NCBI RefSeq assembly: GCF_003710985.1
Contig: NZ_RHHT01000023.1
Location: forward strand, 44,748-108,747
Direction: 5' to 3'
Source of the DNA: Brevibacillus panacihumi
GTDB lineage: Bacteria > Bacillota > Bacilli > Brevibacillales > Brevibacillaceae
Length of the DNA stretch: 64,000 nt
This document shows, piece after piece, positions 50,937 through 59,640 of this stretch (position 1 is its first letter; each line of letters opens with the position of its first letter). The notes below the pieces were generated by a model. That model was not told where the DNA came from, did not search any database, and saw only the letters and a list, made by a program, of their open reading frames with translations. Made by a program: the position numbers and the translations under genes.

Positions 50937-53150
50937 ATGTCCAGTTCAGAACAACATGCCCATAAGCATGACCACGAACACGATCATGATCACTCTTCAT
51001 GCGGGCTAGGCGATCACAAGGAGCAGGCCGTGCCGTTCGCGGCATCTGCAGGAGCGGCAGTATATCGCATACATGGGATGGATTGCAGTTCATGCGCCAA
51101 GTCGCTGGAGAAGCATATGCGGACCTTGGCGGCAGTCAAAGAGGTCAACGTCAATTTTTCTACAGGAAAGATGCATATCGTAGAGGAAGGGCTGGGGAAG
51201 GAAGCGGTCATGCAGGAGGTCTCCAAAGCGGGATACACGGCAAGCCCGCTCGCCAGGCGCATGGGTGCCAAGGAAGCATCCGCTGATCGTACGGGAACGC
51301 AACTGACGATCCTCTCCGGTATTTTATTGTTGCTGGGCATTATCGGTTCTTTTACCAGTGTTCCTGAGGCAGTCACCATCAGCTTGTGGGCACTGGCGAT
51401 CGTGACGGGAGGCTACAAGCCTGCCCGCAGCGCTTTTTACGCGATCAAAAGCGGTTCGTTGGACATGAACGTCCTGATGAGCGCTGCTGCGATCGGGGCT
51501 GCTGCGATCGGAGAATGGCTGGAAGGGGCGACAGTCGTCTGGCTGTTTTCCGTCGGCAACATGCTGCAGGCGCGCTCCATCGAAAAAACCAGGGATTCGA
51601 TCCGCAATCTGATGGATCTGGCGCCGTCCGAAGCCTGGGTGAAAACAGGCGATTCCCTGACTCGCAAGCAAGTGGAGGAAATTCGGGTAGGCGAGATCAT
51701 CGTCGTCAAGCCGGGGGAAAAAATCCCTCTGGACGGCGAGGTCCTCATCGGGACTTCCAGCGTCAATCAAGCCCCGATTACAGGGGAATCGATTCCGGTC
51801 GACAAGACAGCAGGCGATGTGGTCTTTGCCGGAACGGTCAACGAAAGCGGAGCATTGGAAGTGAAGGTGACCCATCTCGTCGAGGATACGGCGATTTCCC
51901 GCATCATTCATCTGGTCGAAGAAGCCCAGGAGAAGAAGGCGCCGACACAAGCTTTCGTCGACAAATTTGCCGAGATCTACACCCCGATCGTACTGGTGCT
52001 GGCAATGCTTGTCATCGTCTTTCCGCCGCTGTTTTCCTTCGGCACATGGGGAGAATGGTTTTACAAGGGACTGGAGCTGCTGGTTGTGGCGTGTCCATGC
52101 GCACTGGTCATCTCTACGCCGGTAGCGATTGTATCTGCGATTGGCAATGCAGCGCGCCATGGGGTATTGATCAAGGGCGGGGCGTTCCTGGAAAAAGCAG
52201 GTGCCATCCAGGCCATCGCTTTTGACAAGACAGGAACATTGACGGAAGGCAAACCCGAGGTCAAAGAAGTGCTGACCGCTGCAGGGGAGTCCGAGGAGCA
52301 ATTGCTGCGGATCGCCCGAACGGTGGAGGAACAAGCGAAGCATCCGATCGCGCAGGCGATTGTCACTTACGCGCAGAAGAGGGGTTTTTCCCCGCTGACC
52401 GGGAACGATTACCGGGCCATCGTCGGCAAAGGCGCGGAAGCCGTGATCGCAGGCGAGACCTACTACGTCGGAAAACCTGCGCTGTTTGCAGAGCTGGGGG
52501 TCTCGACTGCTGACTGGGAAGATTCGATCGAGAAGCTGCAGGAAGAAGGGCATTCCCTGATCGTCGTAGGCACGGCCAAGCGGATCATCGGGTTGATCGC
52601 AGTCGCGGATACGATCCGGGAGATTACGGTACGTGCGATCCAGCGGCTGAAGGCGGACGGGATTGGCGAGATTGTGATGTTGACCGGGGATAACGCTGGT
52701 ACAGCGCGCAAGGTGGCGGAACAGACTGGGGTCAGCCGTTTCCAGGCCGAGCTGTTGCCCGAGCAGAAGGTGGAAGCTGTCAAATCGATGCAACAAAAAG
52801 GCCAGGTCGTTGCGATGGTAGGGGATGGCATGAACGATGCTCCTGCTTTGGCGACTGCGGATCTGGGGATTGCGATGGGAGGAGCGGGGACCGATACGGC
52901 GATGGAGACGGCCGACATCGTGCTGATGGCGGACAATCTGGAAAAGCTGCCGCATACTGTGAAGCTGAGCCGAAAAGCTCTGCGAATCATCAAGCAAAAC
53001 ATCTGGTTCTCGATCATCATCAAGCTGGCGGCGCTGATTCTGATCTTCCCTGGCTGGCTGACCCTGTGGCTGGCTGTCGTCAGCGACACCGGGGCTGCTC
53101 TCATCGTGATCTTGAACAGCATGAGGCTTTTGAGGTTCAAGGATTCCTGA
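50937..53150 (+). CDS. cadA: Heavy-metal-translocating P-type ATPase (CadA/ZntA type, Cd/Zn/Pb efflux)
   Basis: A 737-residue P1B ATPase. A histidine-rich N terminus (H/D repeats, residues 7-28) precedes one HMA domain with GMDCSSC (residues 47-53). The membrane CPC motif is in VVACPCALVISTPV, the phosphorylation site in AFDKTGTLTEG, TGES in the actuator domain (APITGESIPVDK), HP in EEQAKHPIAQAI, and the hinge in GDGMNDAPALATADLGIAMG. The CPC plus HMA pattern and lack of the CopA-type YN helix context favour Zn/Cd/Pb over Cu. The start is ATG 50937 behind GAGGTGAG. Neighbouring CadC-type repressor supports the assignment. Confidence 0.93.
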   Translation: MSSSEQHAHKHDHEHDHDHSSCGLGDHKEQAVPFAASAGAAVYRIHGMDCSSCAKSLEKHMRTLAAVKEVNVNFSTGKMHIVEEGLGKEAVMQEVSKAGYTASPLARRMGAKEASADRTGTQLTILSGILLLLGIIGSFTSVPEAVTISLWALAIVTGGYKPARSAFYAIKSGSLDMNVLMSAAAIGAAAIGEWLEGATVVWLFSVGNMLQARSIEKTRDSIRNLMDLAPSEAWVKTGDSLTRKQVEEIRVGEIIVVKPGEKIPLDGEVLIGTSSVNQAPITGESIPVDKTAGDVVFAGTVNESGALEVKVTHLVEDTAISRIIHLVEEAQEKKAPTQAFVDKFAEIYTPIVLVLAMLVIVFPPLFSFGTWGEWFYKGLELLVVACPCALVISTPVAIVSAIGNAARHGVLIKGGAFLEKAGAIQAIAFDKTGTLTEGKPEVKEVLTAAGESEEQLLRIARTVEEQAKHPIAQAIVTYAQKRGFSPLTGNDYRAIVGKGAEAVIAGETYYVGKPALFAELGVSTADWEDSIEKLQEEGHSLIVVGTAKRIIGLIAVADTIREITVRAIQRLKADGIGEIVMLTGDNAGTARKVAEQTGVSRFQAELLPEQKVEAVKSMQQKGQVVAMVGDGMNDAPALATADLGIAMGGAGTDTAMETADIVLMADNLEKLPHTVKLSRKALRIIKQNIWFSIIIKLAALILIFPGWLTLWLAVVSDTGAALIVILNSMRLLRFKDS

Positions 53151-53268
53151 GATTTTTTCCTTGTGCTCCTTTTACTTTTTATGGTATCCTATGTTCATTC
53201 TAATGCGAAGGGATGACCTAAAACGCCAATGATCATCTAATACCGATTCCAAGAAAGCAGTCGAATAT

Positions 53269-53416
53269 ATGACCTTGCGATTTTCTGGATAGGATTAGTA
53301 TGCATATTGGCAAATAGAAGGTAGCTCCCACCCGTATTAGGGGGATTTTTGTCTTCTTTTTTGTGAAAATATGTAAACCTCCTGTCCAGAAAATGTAGGG
53401 ATGAGGAGGTTTTTTT
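53269..53416 (+). promoter_or_regulatory. Leader RNA with short ORF and competing antiterminator / SD-sequestering terminator hairpins
   Basis: ATG 53269-TAG 53292 can encode MTLRFSG. ATTTTCTGGATAGGA (53280-53294), overlapping its end, can pair with TCCTGTCCAGAAAAT (53380-53394): 15 bp with one G-U. The latter overlaps AAACCTCCT (53375-53383), the 5' arm of a hairpin with AGGAGGTTT (53404-53412) that contains the SD of the MFS gene and is followed by seven Ts. The two structures exclude each other. Another weak hairpin plus ATTTTT lies at 53327-53350. Start of the transcript not identified. Confidence 0.6.
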
Positions 53417-54652
53417 ATGTCAGGTTTACTGCGAAATCGTTACGTGCGATCGATTTTGTTATCCGGTTTGTTTTTGCAAATCGGAATATGGGTGCGCAAC
53501 TTTGCGATTCTGCTTTTTATTATGGAGCGCACCGGAGGCGACGCGTTTGCCGTCTCCATGATTTCGGTAGCGGAGTATGCCCCGATCTTTTTATTTTCTT
53601 TTTTGGCAGGGACTTTTGCCGACCGGTGGCGGCCCAAGCGGACGATGGTCTGGTGTGATGTGCTGAGTGCTGCGTCCGTTCTTGCTGTACTGGTGACATT
53701 TGTTTTTGGGACGTGGAAGGCCGTCTTTTTTGCGACACTGATTTCCGCGATTCTCTCCCAATTTTCACAGCCGTCCGGAATGAAGCTGTTCAAGCTGCAT
53801 GTGCCAGCCGAGCAGCTGCAAGCCGGAATGTCCGCCTATCAGACCTTGTTCGCGCTCTTTATGGTCCTGGGACCGATTATGGGTACGTTTGTGTTTCAGA
53901 GCTTTGGATTGGAAGTAGCGATGGGGATTACCGCAGTGGCTTTTCTCTGTTCGGCTGCGGTCCTGTATTCCTTGCCGCCTGATCCGATGCCGGAGAAAAA
54001 CGCAGAGAAGTCACAGCTTCTGCAAGAAATGGCCAGCGGTCTTCGCTACATGAAGACGAACCGGGTACTGAGCATCCTCGGCTTCTGTTTTGCCGCGGCG
54101 GGCCTGGGTCTGGGAATGATTCAACCGCTGGGTATTTTTGTGGTTACCGAACGACTGGGTCTCCCGAAGGAAAGTCTGCAATGGCTGCTGACTGTCCAAG
54201 GTGTCGGGATGATTGTCGGCGGGGGGCTGGCGATGACCTTCGCCAAGAAAGTCCCGCCGCAAAGACTGTTGATGATCGGGTTGTTGGGCAATGCCGTTGC
54301 TTTCAGCGTGATGGGAATCTCCACGACGCAGTGGCTGACGCTGTCGATCTGCCTGCTCGGAGGACTGTTGCTGCCGTGCATTCATATCGGGATCAACACC
54401 TTGATCATGAAGCATACGGAGAGCGCCTTTATCGGTCGCGTAAACGGCATTTTGACGCCGCTGTTCACCGGCTCGATGGTGATCACGATGAGTGCGGCAG
54501 GGGTTTTGAAGGAGCATTTTTCCCTGCTGACGATTTATCAAGGTTCGGCGATTCTGTTCGTCATCGGGATGTTGTTTATCCTGCCGTTGGTTCGGATGCC
54601 GCAAGAGCCGCTGGTGCGAAGCCAGGAAGAAAGACAGGTTGCCCCGGAGTAA
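53417..54652 (+). CDS. MFS exporter (drug-resistance type)
   Basis: A 411-residue MFS protein of the MFS_3/enterobactin exporter-like type: ILLSGLFLQIGIWVRNFAILLFIMERTGGDAFAVSMISVAEYAPIFLFSFLAGTFADRWRPKRTMVWCDVLSA has the conserved motif A (GTFADRWRPKRTM). Such proteins expel macrolides, other drugs or siderophores. ATG 53417 lies only 7 bases after an AGGAGG that is buried in a terminator-like hairpin, indicating leader-controlled expression. A terminator overlaps its stop codon. Confidence 0.85.
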   Translation: MSGLLRNRYVRSILLSGLFLQIGIWVRNFAILLFIMERTGGDAFAVSMISVAEYAPIFLFSFLAGTFADRWRPKRTMVWCDVLSAASVLAVLVTFVFGTWKAVFFATLISAILSQFSQPSGMKLFKLHVPAEQLQAGMSAYQTLFALFMVLGPIMGTFVFQSFGLEVAMGITAVAFLCSAAVLYSLPPDPMPEKNAEKSQLLQEMASGLRYMKTNRVLSILGFCFAAAGLGLGMIQPLGIFVVTERLGLPKESLQWLLTVQGVGMIVGGGLAMTFAKKVPPQRLLMIGLLGNAVAFSVMGISTTQWLTLSICLLGGLLLPCIHIGINTLIMKHTESAFIGRVNGILTPLFTGSMVITMSAAGVLKEHFSLLTIYQGSAILFVIGMLFILPLVRMPQEPLVRSQEERQVAPE

Positions 54653-54670
54653 TATCTCCGGGGTTTTTTT
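54642..54670 (+). terminator. Terminator overlapping the MFS exporter stop codon
   Basis: CCCCGGAG (54642-54649) / CTCCGGGG (54656-54663), then seven Ts. Confidence 0.9.
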
Positions 54671-54769
54671 GACATTCAGGATGTCCCCCAGCGAAGATCC
54701 CAACCCGCCTAAGCGTTCTCGCCTTTTTCCTCAGCTCCACTACAGATTGAGGACCACGAAAGCAAAAGG

Positions 54770-54790
54770 ACGCGGGTTCCCGCGTTTTTC
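54770..54790 (+). terminator. Second hairpin with T-run in the gap after the MFS exporter
   Basis: ACGCGG-GTTC-CCGCGT (54770-54785) followed by TTTTC. It may back up the previous terminator. Apart from these two hairpins the 281-base gap 54653-54933 shows only a possible GATAAT -10 near 54881. Confidence 0.55.
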
Positions 54791-54933
54791 TTATGCAGAG
54801 AAAAAAGGCATGTCAGGATATCCAGGAAGAAATAGGAAGATACTGTTAATCCATTAACGTTTCGATATATGACGGTGTGAGATAATGTCTCCATTAGTTC
54901 GAATATTCCGAAATCATGCAGGAGGGGATTGTC

Positions 54934-56187
54934 ATGGATTTTCGCTTTACAGAAGAGCAGCAAAGCGTGATTGATCTGTGCAAGGAACTGGCAAAAGACT
55001 TTCGCACAAGGGCTGCAGAGCATGATCGCGATCGCTCTGCACCAGAAGAGAATTACGCGATCCTGCGGGAGAAAGGATTATTCGGAATCGCGATTCCCAA
55101 AGAATACGGCGGGTTGGGCATCGGCTTCTTGGGGTATTCGGCGGCAATCGCCGAGCTGGCGCAAGGCTGTGCGGCTACGGCCAACTCCTTTAACATGCAT
55201 GCCAATGCCACCGGGGCGATACTCCAGCACCCGGATATCTCCGAACAGGTCAAGCAGCGCGTAGTCGGCCTTGCCCTGCAAGAAGGGAAGCTGTTCTGTA
55301 CATCCGTATCCGAGCCATCCTCCTCCAGCTTGCTCGCAACCTCGTATACCCCTTCCCTTGCAGCCGTCAAGGTGGAGGGAGGCTACCGCTTGTATGGAAA
55401 AAAAGCGTTTTGTTCCATGGTGGAATCCAGCGATTACGTCTATCTGTATGCGCATCCCAAGGGAGATCCCAATCCGCAGGCAAGCATTGGCTTTTTGGTG
55501 CCGATCGATCGATGCACGGCAGAAGGCGTCACGGTGCACGATGTCTGGAACACATTGGGGATGCGGGCTACCCGCAGCAATACCGTAGAGTACAATGGAA
55601 CATTCGTGCCGGATGAGCTCGTCCTCCATCAAACAGATGAATTCCTGAACGACTTTATCATTCGGGGGGCGAATTGGTCTTTTGGCGGGTTTGCCGCCGT
55701 CTACCTCGGCGTAGGGCTAGGGATCCTGAACTACGCAAGCGAGCTGCTGACTGCGAAAAAACCAAAGGGCTTCGCACAGCCGCAGGCCTTTCACCCGGAT
55801 AGCCGGCGCAGGATCGGGGAAATGGCAGCCGAGCTGAACGGCGCGTACTGGGCGATGATGCACGCAGCTTGGCATAGCGATACGTATGGTCCGAGTGTCC
55901 AGACCTTCTTCCACCTGGTAAGGGCGAAGCATATGATCGCAGCGGCTACTTCCAATGCAGCCCGTTCGGCCTCGATCGCCAACGGCGCTCATGGCATGAT
56001 GAAGGAATATCACCTGGAACGGATGGTACGCGACGCGGCGACAGCCCCGATCATGCCTCCGAACATCGATGCCTGCGCCGATCAGATTGGCTTGCTGACG
56101 ATGGGACTGAATCCGGCAGAGGCATGTCCGCCATTACAGGTAAGCGAGCCGTTGTTTACGCCGGAAGTAAAGGAAGAGGTGCGATAG
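54934..56187 (+). CDS. Acyl-CoA dehydrogenase family protein (divergent)
   Basis: A 417-residue flavoprotein of the acyl-CoA dehydrogenase family: DFRFTEEQQSVIDLCKELAKDF, GLFGIAIPKEYGGLGIGFLGYSAAIAELAQGCAATA, LFCTSVSEPSSSSL (T/S-E-P block), GYRLYGKKAFCSMVESSDYVYLYA, WNTLGMRATRSNTVEYNGTFVP, and ERMVRDAATAPIMPPNID. The usual ending I-x-G-T-x-E-I-Q is replaced by IMPPNIDACADQIG, so it may not be a standard dehydrogenase. ATG 54934 is behind AGGAGGGG. The SDR gene follows one base after its stop. Confidence 0.85.
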   Translation: MDFRFTEEQQSVIDLCKELAKDFRTRAAEHDRDRSAPEENYAILREKGLFGIAIPKEYGGLGIGFLGYSAAIAELAQGCAATANSFNMHANATGAILQHPDISEQVKQRVVGLALQEGKLFCTSVSEPSSSSLLATSYTPSLAAVKVEGGYRLYGKKAFCSMVESSDYVYLYAHPKGDPNPQASIGFLVPIDRCTAEGVTVHDVWNTLGMRATRSNTVEYNGTFVPDELVLHQTDEFLNDFIIRGANWSFGGFAAVYLGVGLGILNYASELLTAKKPKGFAQPQAFHPDSRRRIGEMAAELNGAYWAMMHAAWHSDTYGPSVQTFFHLVRAKHMIAAATSNAARSASIANGAHGMMKEYHLERMVRDAATAPIMPPNIDACADQIGLLTMGLNPAEACPPLQVSEPLFTPEVKEEVR

Positions 56188-56188
56188 G

Positions 56189-56974
56189 ATGGCACATACA
56201 GGACGTTTGCAGGGGAAAGTGGCGATCATCACGGGTGCAGGCAGCGGAATCGGCAGGGCGACGGCGGAGCGGTTCGCGCAGGAAGGAGCTTTGCTTGTTT
56301 TGAATGACCTCGATGAAGCAAGGCTCCAGGCTGTCATCCAGTCAACCCCCAATCCCGATCAACATGCGTATGTCATCGGAGACATTTCCCTCGAGGAGAC
56401 GGCGATCCGGCTATCGGAAGCCGCCATCCAACGCCATGACCGGATCGACGTGCTGGTCAACAACGCAGGAATACACTATATCCAGGATATTACCGATATT
56501 TCTGCCGAAGAGTTTGACCGGTGTATCGGCATCAATTTGAAAAGCATGTTTCTCTGCTGCAAAGCGGTCATTCCGCAGATGCAAAAACAGCGGAGCGGGT
56601 CGATCATCAACCTGGGCTCCATCTCCTCGTTCGTCGGACAGGAGATGCTGGGGCGAAGCACGGTTCTGTACAATATCACGAAAGCAGGTGCCTTGCAGCT
56701 GACCAAGTCCTTGGCGACACGCTACGCCGCAGAAGGCATCCGCGTCAATGCTATCTGTCCGGGTGGCACGCGTACCAACCAGATTACGGAGGAGCATACG
56801 CAAAACGCCGTGACCATGGACCAGTTCTGGCAGTTCGCTGGTGACTCTCATCCGATGGGACGCTACGGGGAGCCGGCTGAGATTGCCAATGGCATCCTGT
56901 TCCTCGCTTCGGATGAAGCCTCCTTTATGACAGGAGCGCCGCTGATTATCGACGGCGGGTATTTGGCGAGATAG
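56189..56974 (+). CDS. Short-chain dehydrogenase/reductase (SDR)
   Basis: A 261-residue classical SDR: cofactor motif TGAGSGIG, NNAG (VLVNNAGIHY), catalytic serine in INLGSISSF, YNITKAG (YxxxK), and C-terminal GRYGEPAEIANGILFLASDEASFMTGAPLIIDGGY. The ELVLNDLDE region after strand 2 (VLNDLDEARL, acidic residue) favours NAD(H). With the upstream acyl-CoA dehydrogenase-like protein it may act in one short oxidation pathway; substrate unknown. ATG 56189 overlaps the gap to the previous stop by one base; SD is GAGGTG. Confidence 0.9.
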   Translation: MAHTGRLQGKVAIITGAGSGIGRATAERFAQEGALLVLNDLDEARLQAVIQSTPNPDQHAYVIGDISLEETAIRLSEAAIQRHDRIDVLVNNAGIHYIQDITDISAEEFDRCIGINLKSMFLCCKAVIPQMQKQRSGSIINLGSISSFVGQEMLGRSTVLYNITKAGALQLTKSLATRYAAEGIRVNAICPGGTRTNQITEEHTQNAVTMDQFWQFAGDSHPMGRYGEPAEIANGILFLASDEASFMTGAPLIIDGGYLAR

Positions 56975-56998
56975 GTGAATAAGCAGATCAACTCATAT

Positions 56999-57026
56999 AA
57001 CCCAGCGGATGCGGCTGGGTTTTTTA
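56999..57026 (+). terminator. Terminator after the SDR gene
   Basis: AACCCAGC / GCTGGGTT stem with a short loop, then six Ts. Confidence 0.85.
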
Positions 57027-57069
57027 TGTCTGCACGCCAAGCAAGCGCGAAGCTGCAAGAGGAAAAACC

Positions 57070-58326
57070 TCACGTGCAGTTTTCGTAATAAACGGGTAAT
57101 TTGATCGTAAATGTAGTCCCTTTGTTTAGTTCGGATTCCACTTCGATGGAGCCTTTCATATTCCTGATGATGTTATAAGAAATGGATAGGCCCACTCCCG
57201 TACCTTTATCTTTTGTGGAATAAAAGGGAGTGCCGATGCGTTTGACCTGCTGTTGCGTCATTCCGACGCCATTATCAATGATTTCAATGACATGAATGGA
57301 TTTCTTATTATAGGCGCGAATCGTGAGGATTCCCTTGGTACCCATAGCTTCGACGCCGTTTTTGATGATATTGAGAAGCACCTGCTTGATTTCGCCTCTT
57401 CTCCCTTTCGTATAAAGCGAATCTTCTATACATGAATGGATCTCGATATTGTGGACGTTTGTGAATGAGGTAATCAGATCGATTGTATTTTTGATTTCAT
57501 GCGATAAATTCACGGGTTCGTTTTGGGGGCTGACAGGTCGAGCCAGGGACAAATATTCGTTGATGATCGATTCTGTCCGATCCAATTCATCCAGGGATAT
57601 TTTGATATAGTATTTTTGGGTGGAATTCAGGTTGCTGTCTTCTTTCAATAATTGCATAAATCCTTTGATCGAAGTCATCGGATTTCTGACCTCATGGGCA
57701 ATCGAGGCAGCTAACTGGCTGACGACATTTAATCTTTCGGTTCTTTCCAATTCCTCTTTCAGAGCGAATTGCTTATTGATATTCTCAATCATGAATACAA
57801 TAATAACGAGCGTTACAAAGGTAAGAATGGAGAAAGCAAGCATAAAAGGAAGTTGATCCGTTTGATCCATCATGACCAGAGTGACCCCCCGTGTGCATGC
57901 AATCGCCCAGTAAAAGCCGCTAATCATGAAGATCTTCGTTTTCATTTGCAGGCTGTCAAATTTCCGCTGAATGAGAATAAGGAGTATTGCCGCTATAATG
58001 TAATTGAATAGCGTTACATAGAAGCCTCCTCCACCGGATGCGTAACGGTATAACAGCATCACGGTAATCGTGAGCAAACCCGGCCGTATCCCCCCATATA
58101 GAAACGCTATGGCAATGGGAATCACTCTGAAGTCGTAAATAAACCCTTCATGATACACGATAGGGTTCGACATGGTTAGGATCAATGTGATGAGGACAAT
58201 GAACAAAAACTTTGAGTGGAGTAATCTGCGAACCCGATTGTCTTCCTTGAGAAAGTTTTGGTAAATGGTAATGGGGAAAAGCATGAGTAAAAAATGATAT
58301 AAAATGTCCTTCGAAAAATACAGCAT
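57070..58326 (-). CDS. Orphan sensor histidine kinase, KinB-like (5TMR/LYT membrane domain)
   Basis: A 418-residue kinase. The N-terminal half has about six hydrophobic helices of the 5TM-LYT type (FLFIVLITLILTMSNPIVYHEGFIYDFRVIPIAIAFLYGGIRPGL...). A HisKA domain follows (VSQLAASIAHEVRNPMTSIKGFMQLL, phospho-histidine in AHEVRNP) and then HATPase_c (N box in NIIKNGVEAM, G1 DNGVGM, G2 TKDKGTGVGLSI). This layout matches B. subtilis KinB, which feeds the sporulation phosphorelay. No response regulator lies nearby, as expected for such kinases. The start at 58326 has AAGGAAGG nine bases upstream. The gene is distinctly AT-richer than its neighbours. Confidence 0.88.
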   Translation of the reverse strand: MLYFSKDILYHFLLMLFPITIYQNFLKEDNRVRRLLHSKFLFIVLITLILTMSNPIVYHEGFIYDFRVIPIAIAFLYGGIRPGLLTITVMLLYRYASGGGGFYVTLFNYIIAAILLILIQRKFDSLQMKTKIFMISGFYWAIACTRGVTLVMMDQTDQLPFMLAFSILTFVTLVIIVFMIENINKQFALKEELERTERLNVVSQLAASIAHEVRNPMTSIKGFMQLLKEDSNLNSTQKYYIKISLDELDRTESIINEYLSLARPVSPQNEPVNLSHEIKNTIDLITSFTNVHNIEIHSCIEDSLYTKGRRGEIKQVLLNIIKNGVEAMGTKGILTIRAYNKKSIHVIEIIDNGVGMTQQQVKRIGTPFYSTKDKGTGVGLSISYNIIRNMKGSIEVESELNKGTTFTIKLPVYYENCT

Positions 58327-58559
58327 AGCATGTTCCTTCCTTAAAAAAGTAAGAACCATTCTGCGTTTATTTTTCAGTATTATCCTTATTTTCAAATAAT
58401 TTATCTGTTCAGTATTATAACACTTTCAAAGATTAGTAGGAATAAGGATGCCTCATCTTCCACATTTATTGCTGCTTGGGGAATAGTAAGCAGTAGGGGA
58501 GTCTGGTATTGCAGCGAGGATGGCTGCCCGATCTGTTTTTTATGAGGTGAAGCAAGATC

Positions 58560-59546
58560 ATGACACAGGATATGTGGTCCAGAGAACATCAAACAGTGGA
58601 AGCCCGTTTGGCTGAAGCCGTGATTCACTGTCTCCCCTTTGCTCAGGAAGGGAAAACGGCCTCCTATATTCCGGCATTGGCGAATGCGAATGCTTCGGAT
58701 TTGGGAATTTGTATCATGGGATGGGATGGCAGAATCGTCCATGCAGGCCAGTGGGAGAAGCCCTTCACGATGCAAAGCGTTTCAAAAGTCATCAGCTTCA
58801 TGCTGGCTTGCATCTGCCAGGGGATTACTCGCGTCTTGGAAATGGTAGATGTCGAACCGACAGGCGATGCGTTTAATTCCATCATCCGTCTGGAATCCAG
58901 TCAGCCGGGGAAGCCCTTTAATCCCATGATCAATGCAGGAGCGATCACCATCTCTTCCATGCTTCCCGGCAGGAGACCGGAGGACAAGGTGGAGTCTCTT
59001 TTGCAGTTTTATGAAGATTTGACGGGGAAGCGTCCACGAATCAACGAAGAGGTTTTCTCTTCCGAATGGGAAACAGCGAATCGCAATCGTGCTATCGCTC
59101 ATTATCTGAAGGATTCGGGGTATTTGCAGACAGAGGTAGAGGAGGCGCTTGAGGTCTACCTGAAGCAGTGTTCCATCGAAGTGAACACGGCTGACCTTGC
59201 CCGCATCGGTTTCATTCTGTCACGGGACGGCTATGATCCGATTCAGAATAAAGCCCTATTCTCCAAGCGAATCGCCAAAATCTCGAAGGCACTGATGCTC
59301 ACCTGCGGCATGTACAACGCTTCCGGGAAGATGGCTGCCTTTATCGGCATTCCGGCAAAAAGCGGCGTATCTGGCGGTATTCTCGCTACGGTTCCTCCAA
59401 GGGTGGGAAAAAACGCTTCTTTTCCATTCGCGGAAGGCTGCGGAATCGGGATTTTTGCTCCTGCCATCGATGAAGCGGGAAACAGCGTAGCCGGAATCAA
59501 GTTACTGGAATGGGTGGCCAATGAGTGGGAATTGAGTGTTTTCTAA
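58560..59546 (+). CDS. glsA: Glutaminase (serine-dependent beta-lactamase-like fold)
   Basis: Hydrolyses L-glutamine to L-glutamate and ammonia in the cytoplasm. The 328-residue protein has the SxxK catalytic motif in FTMQSVSKVISFM, NPMINAGAI, ETANRNRAIAHYLK, the YxxxCSI region (EVYLKQCSIEVNTADLARIGFILSRDGYDP), and GIPAKSGVSGGILATVP, all typical of glutaminase A. ATG 58560 follows GAGGTG. Its end overlaps the open frame, but probably not the true start, of the next gene. B. subtilis has a comparable glutaminase under a two-component system; here a sigma-54 activator gene lies directly downstream. Confidence 0.93.
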   Translation: MTQDMWSREHQTVEARLAEAVIHCLPFAQEGKTASYIPALANANASDLGICIMGWDGRIVHAGQWEKPFTMQSVSKVISFMLACICQGITRVLEMVDVEPTGDAFNSIIRLESSQPGKPFNPMINAGAITISSMLPGRRPEDKVESLLQFYEDLTGKRPRINEEVFSSEWETANRNRAIAHYLKDSGYLQTEVEEALEVYLKQCSIEVNTADLARIGFILSRDGYDPIQNKALFSKRIAKISKALMLTCGMYNASGKMAAFIGIPAKSGVSGGILATVPPRVGKNASFPFAEGCGIGIFAPAIDEAGNSVAGIKLLEWVANEWELSVF

Positions 59547-59640
59547 GACTGAAGGAAAAAGGTTTGCCTCTGCACCATTTCTAGGGCAAACTTTACTCTG
59601 TAGCAATTATGTTCCAAACGAGGAGGGAATCGTCCTGGAC

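Noticed and set aside
54770..54790. A small RNA gene in the gap after the MFS exporter
   Set aside because: There is a hairpin with a T-run but no promoter pointing into the gap; a back-up terminator is the simpler reading.
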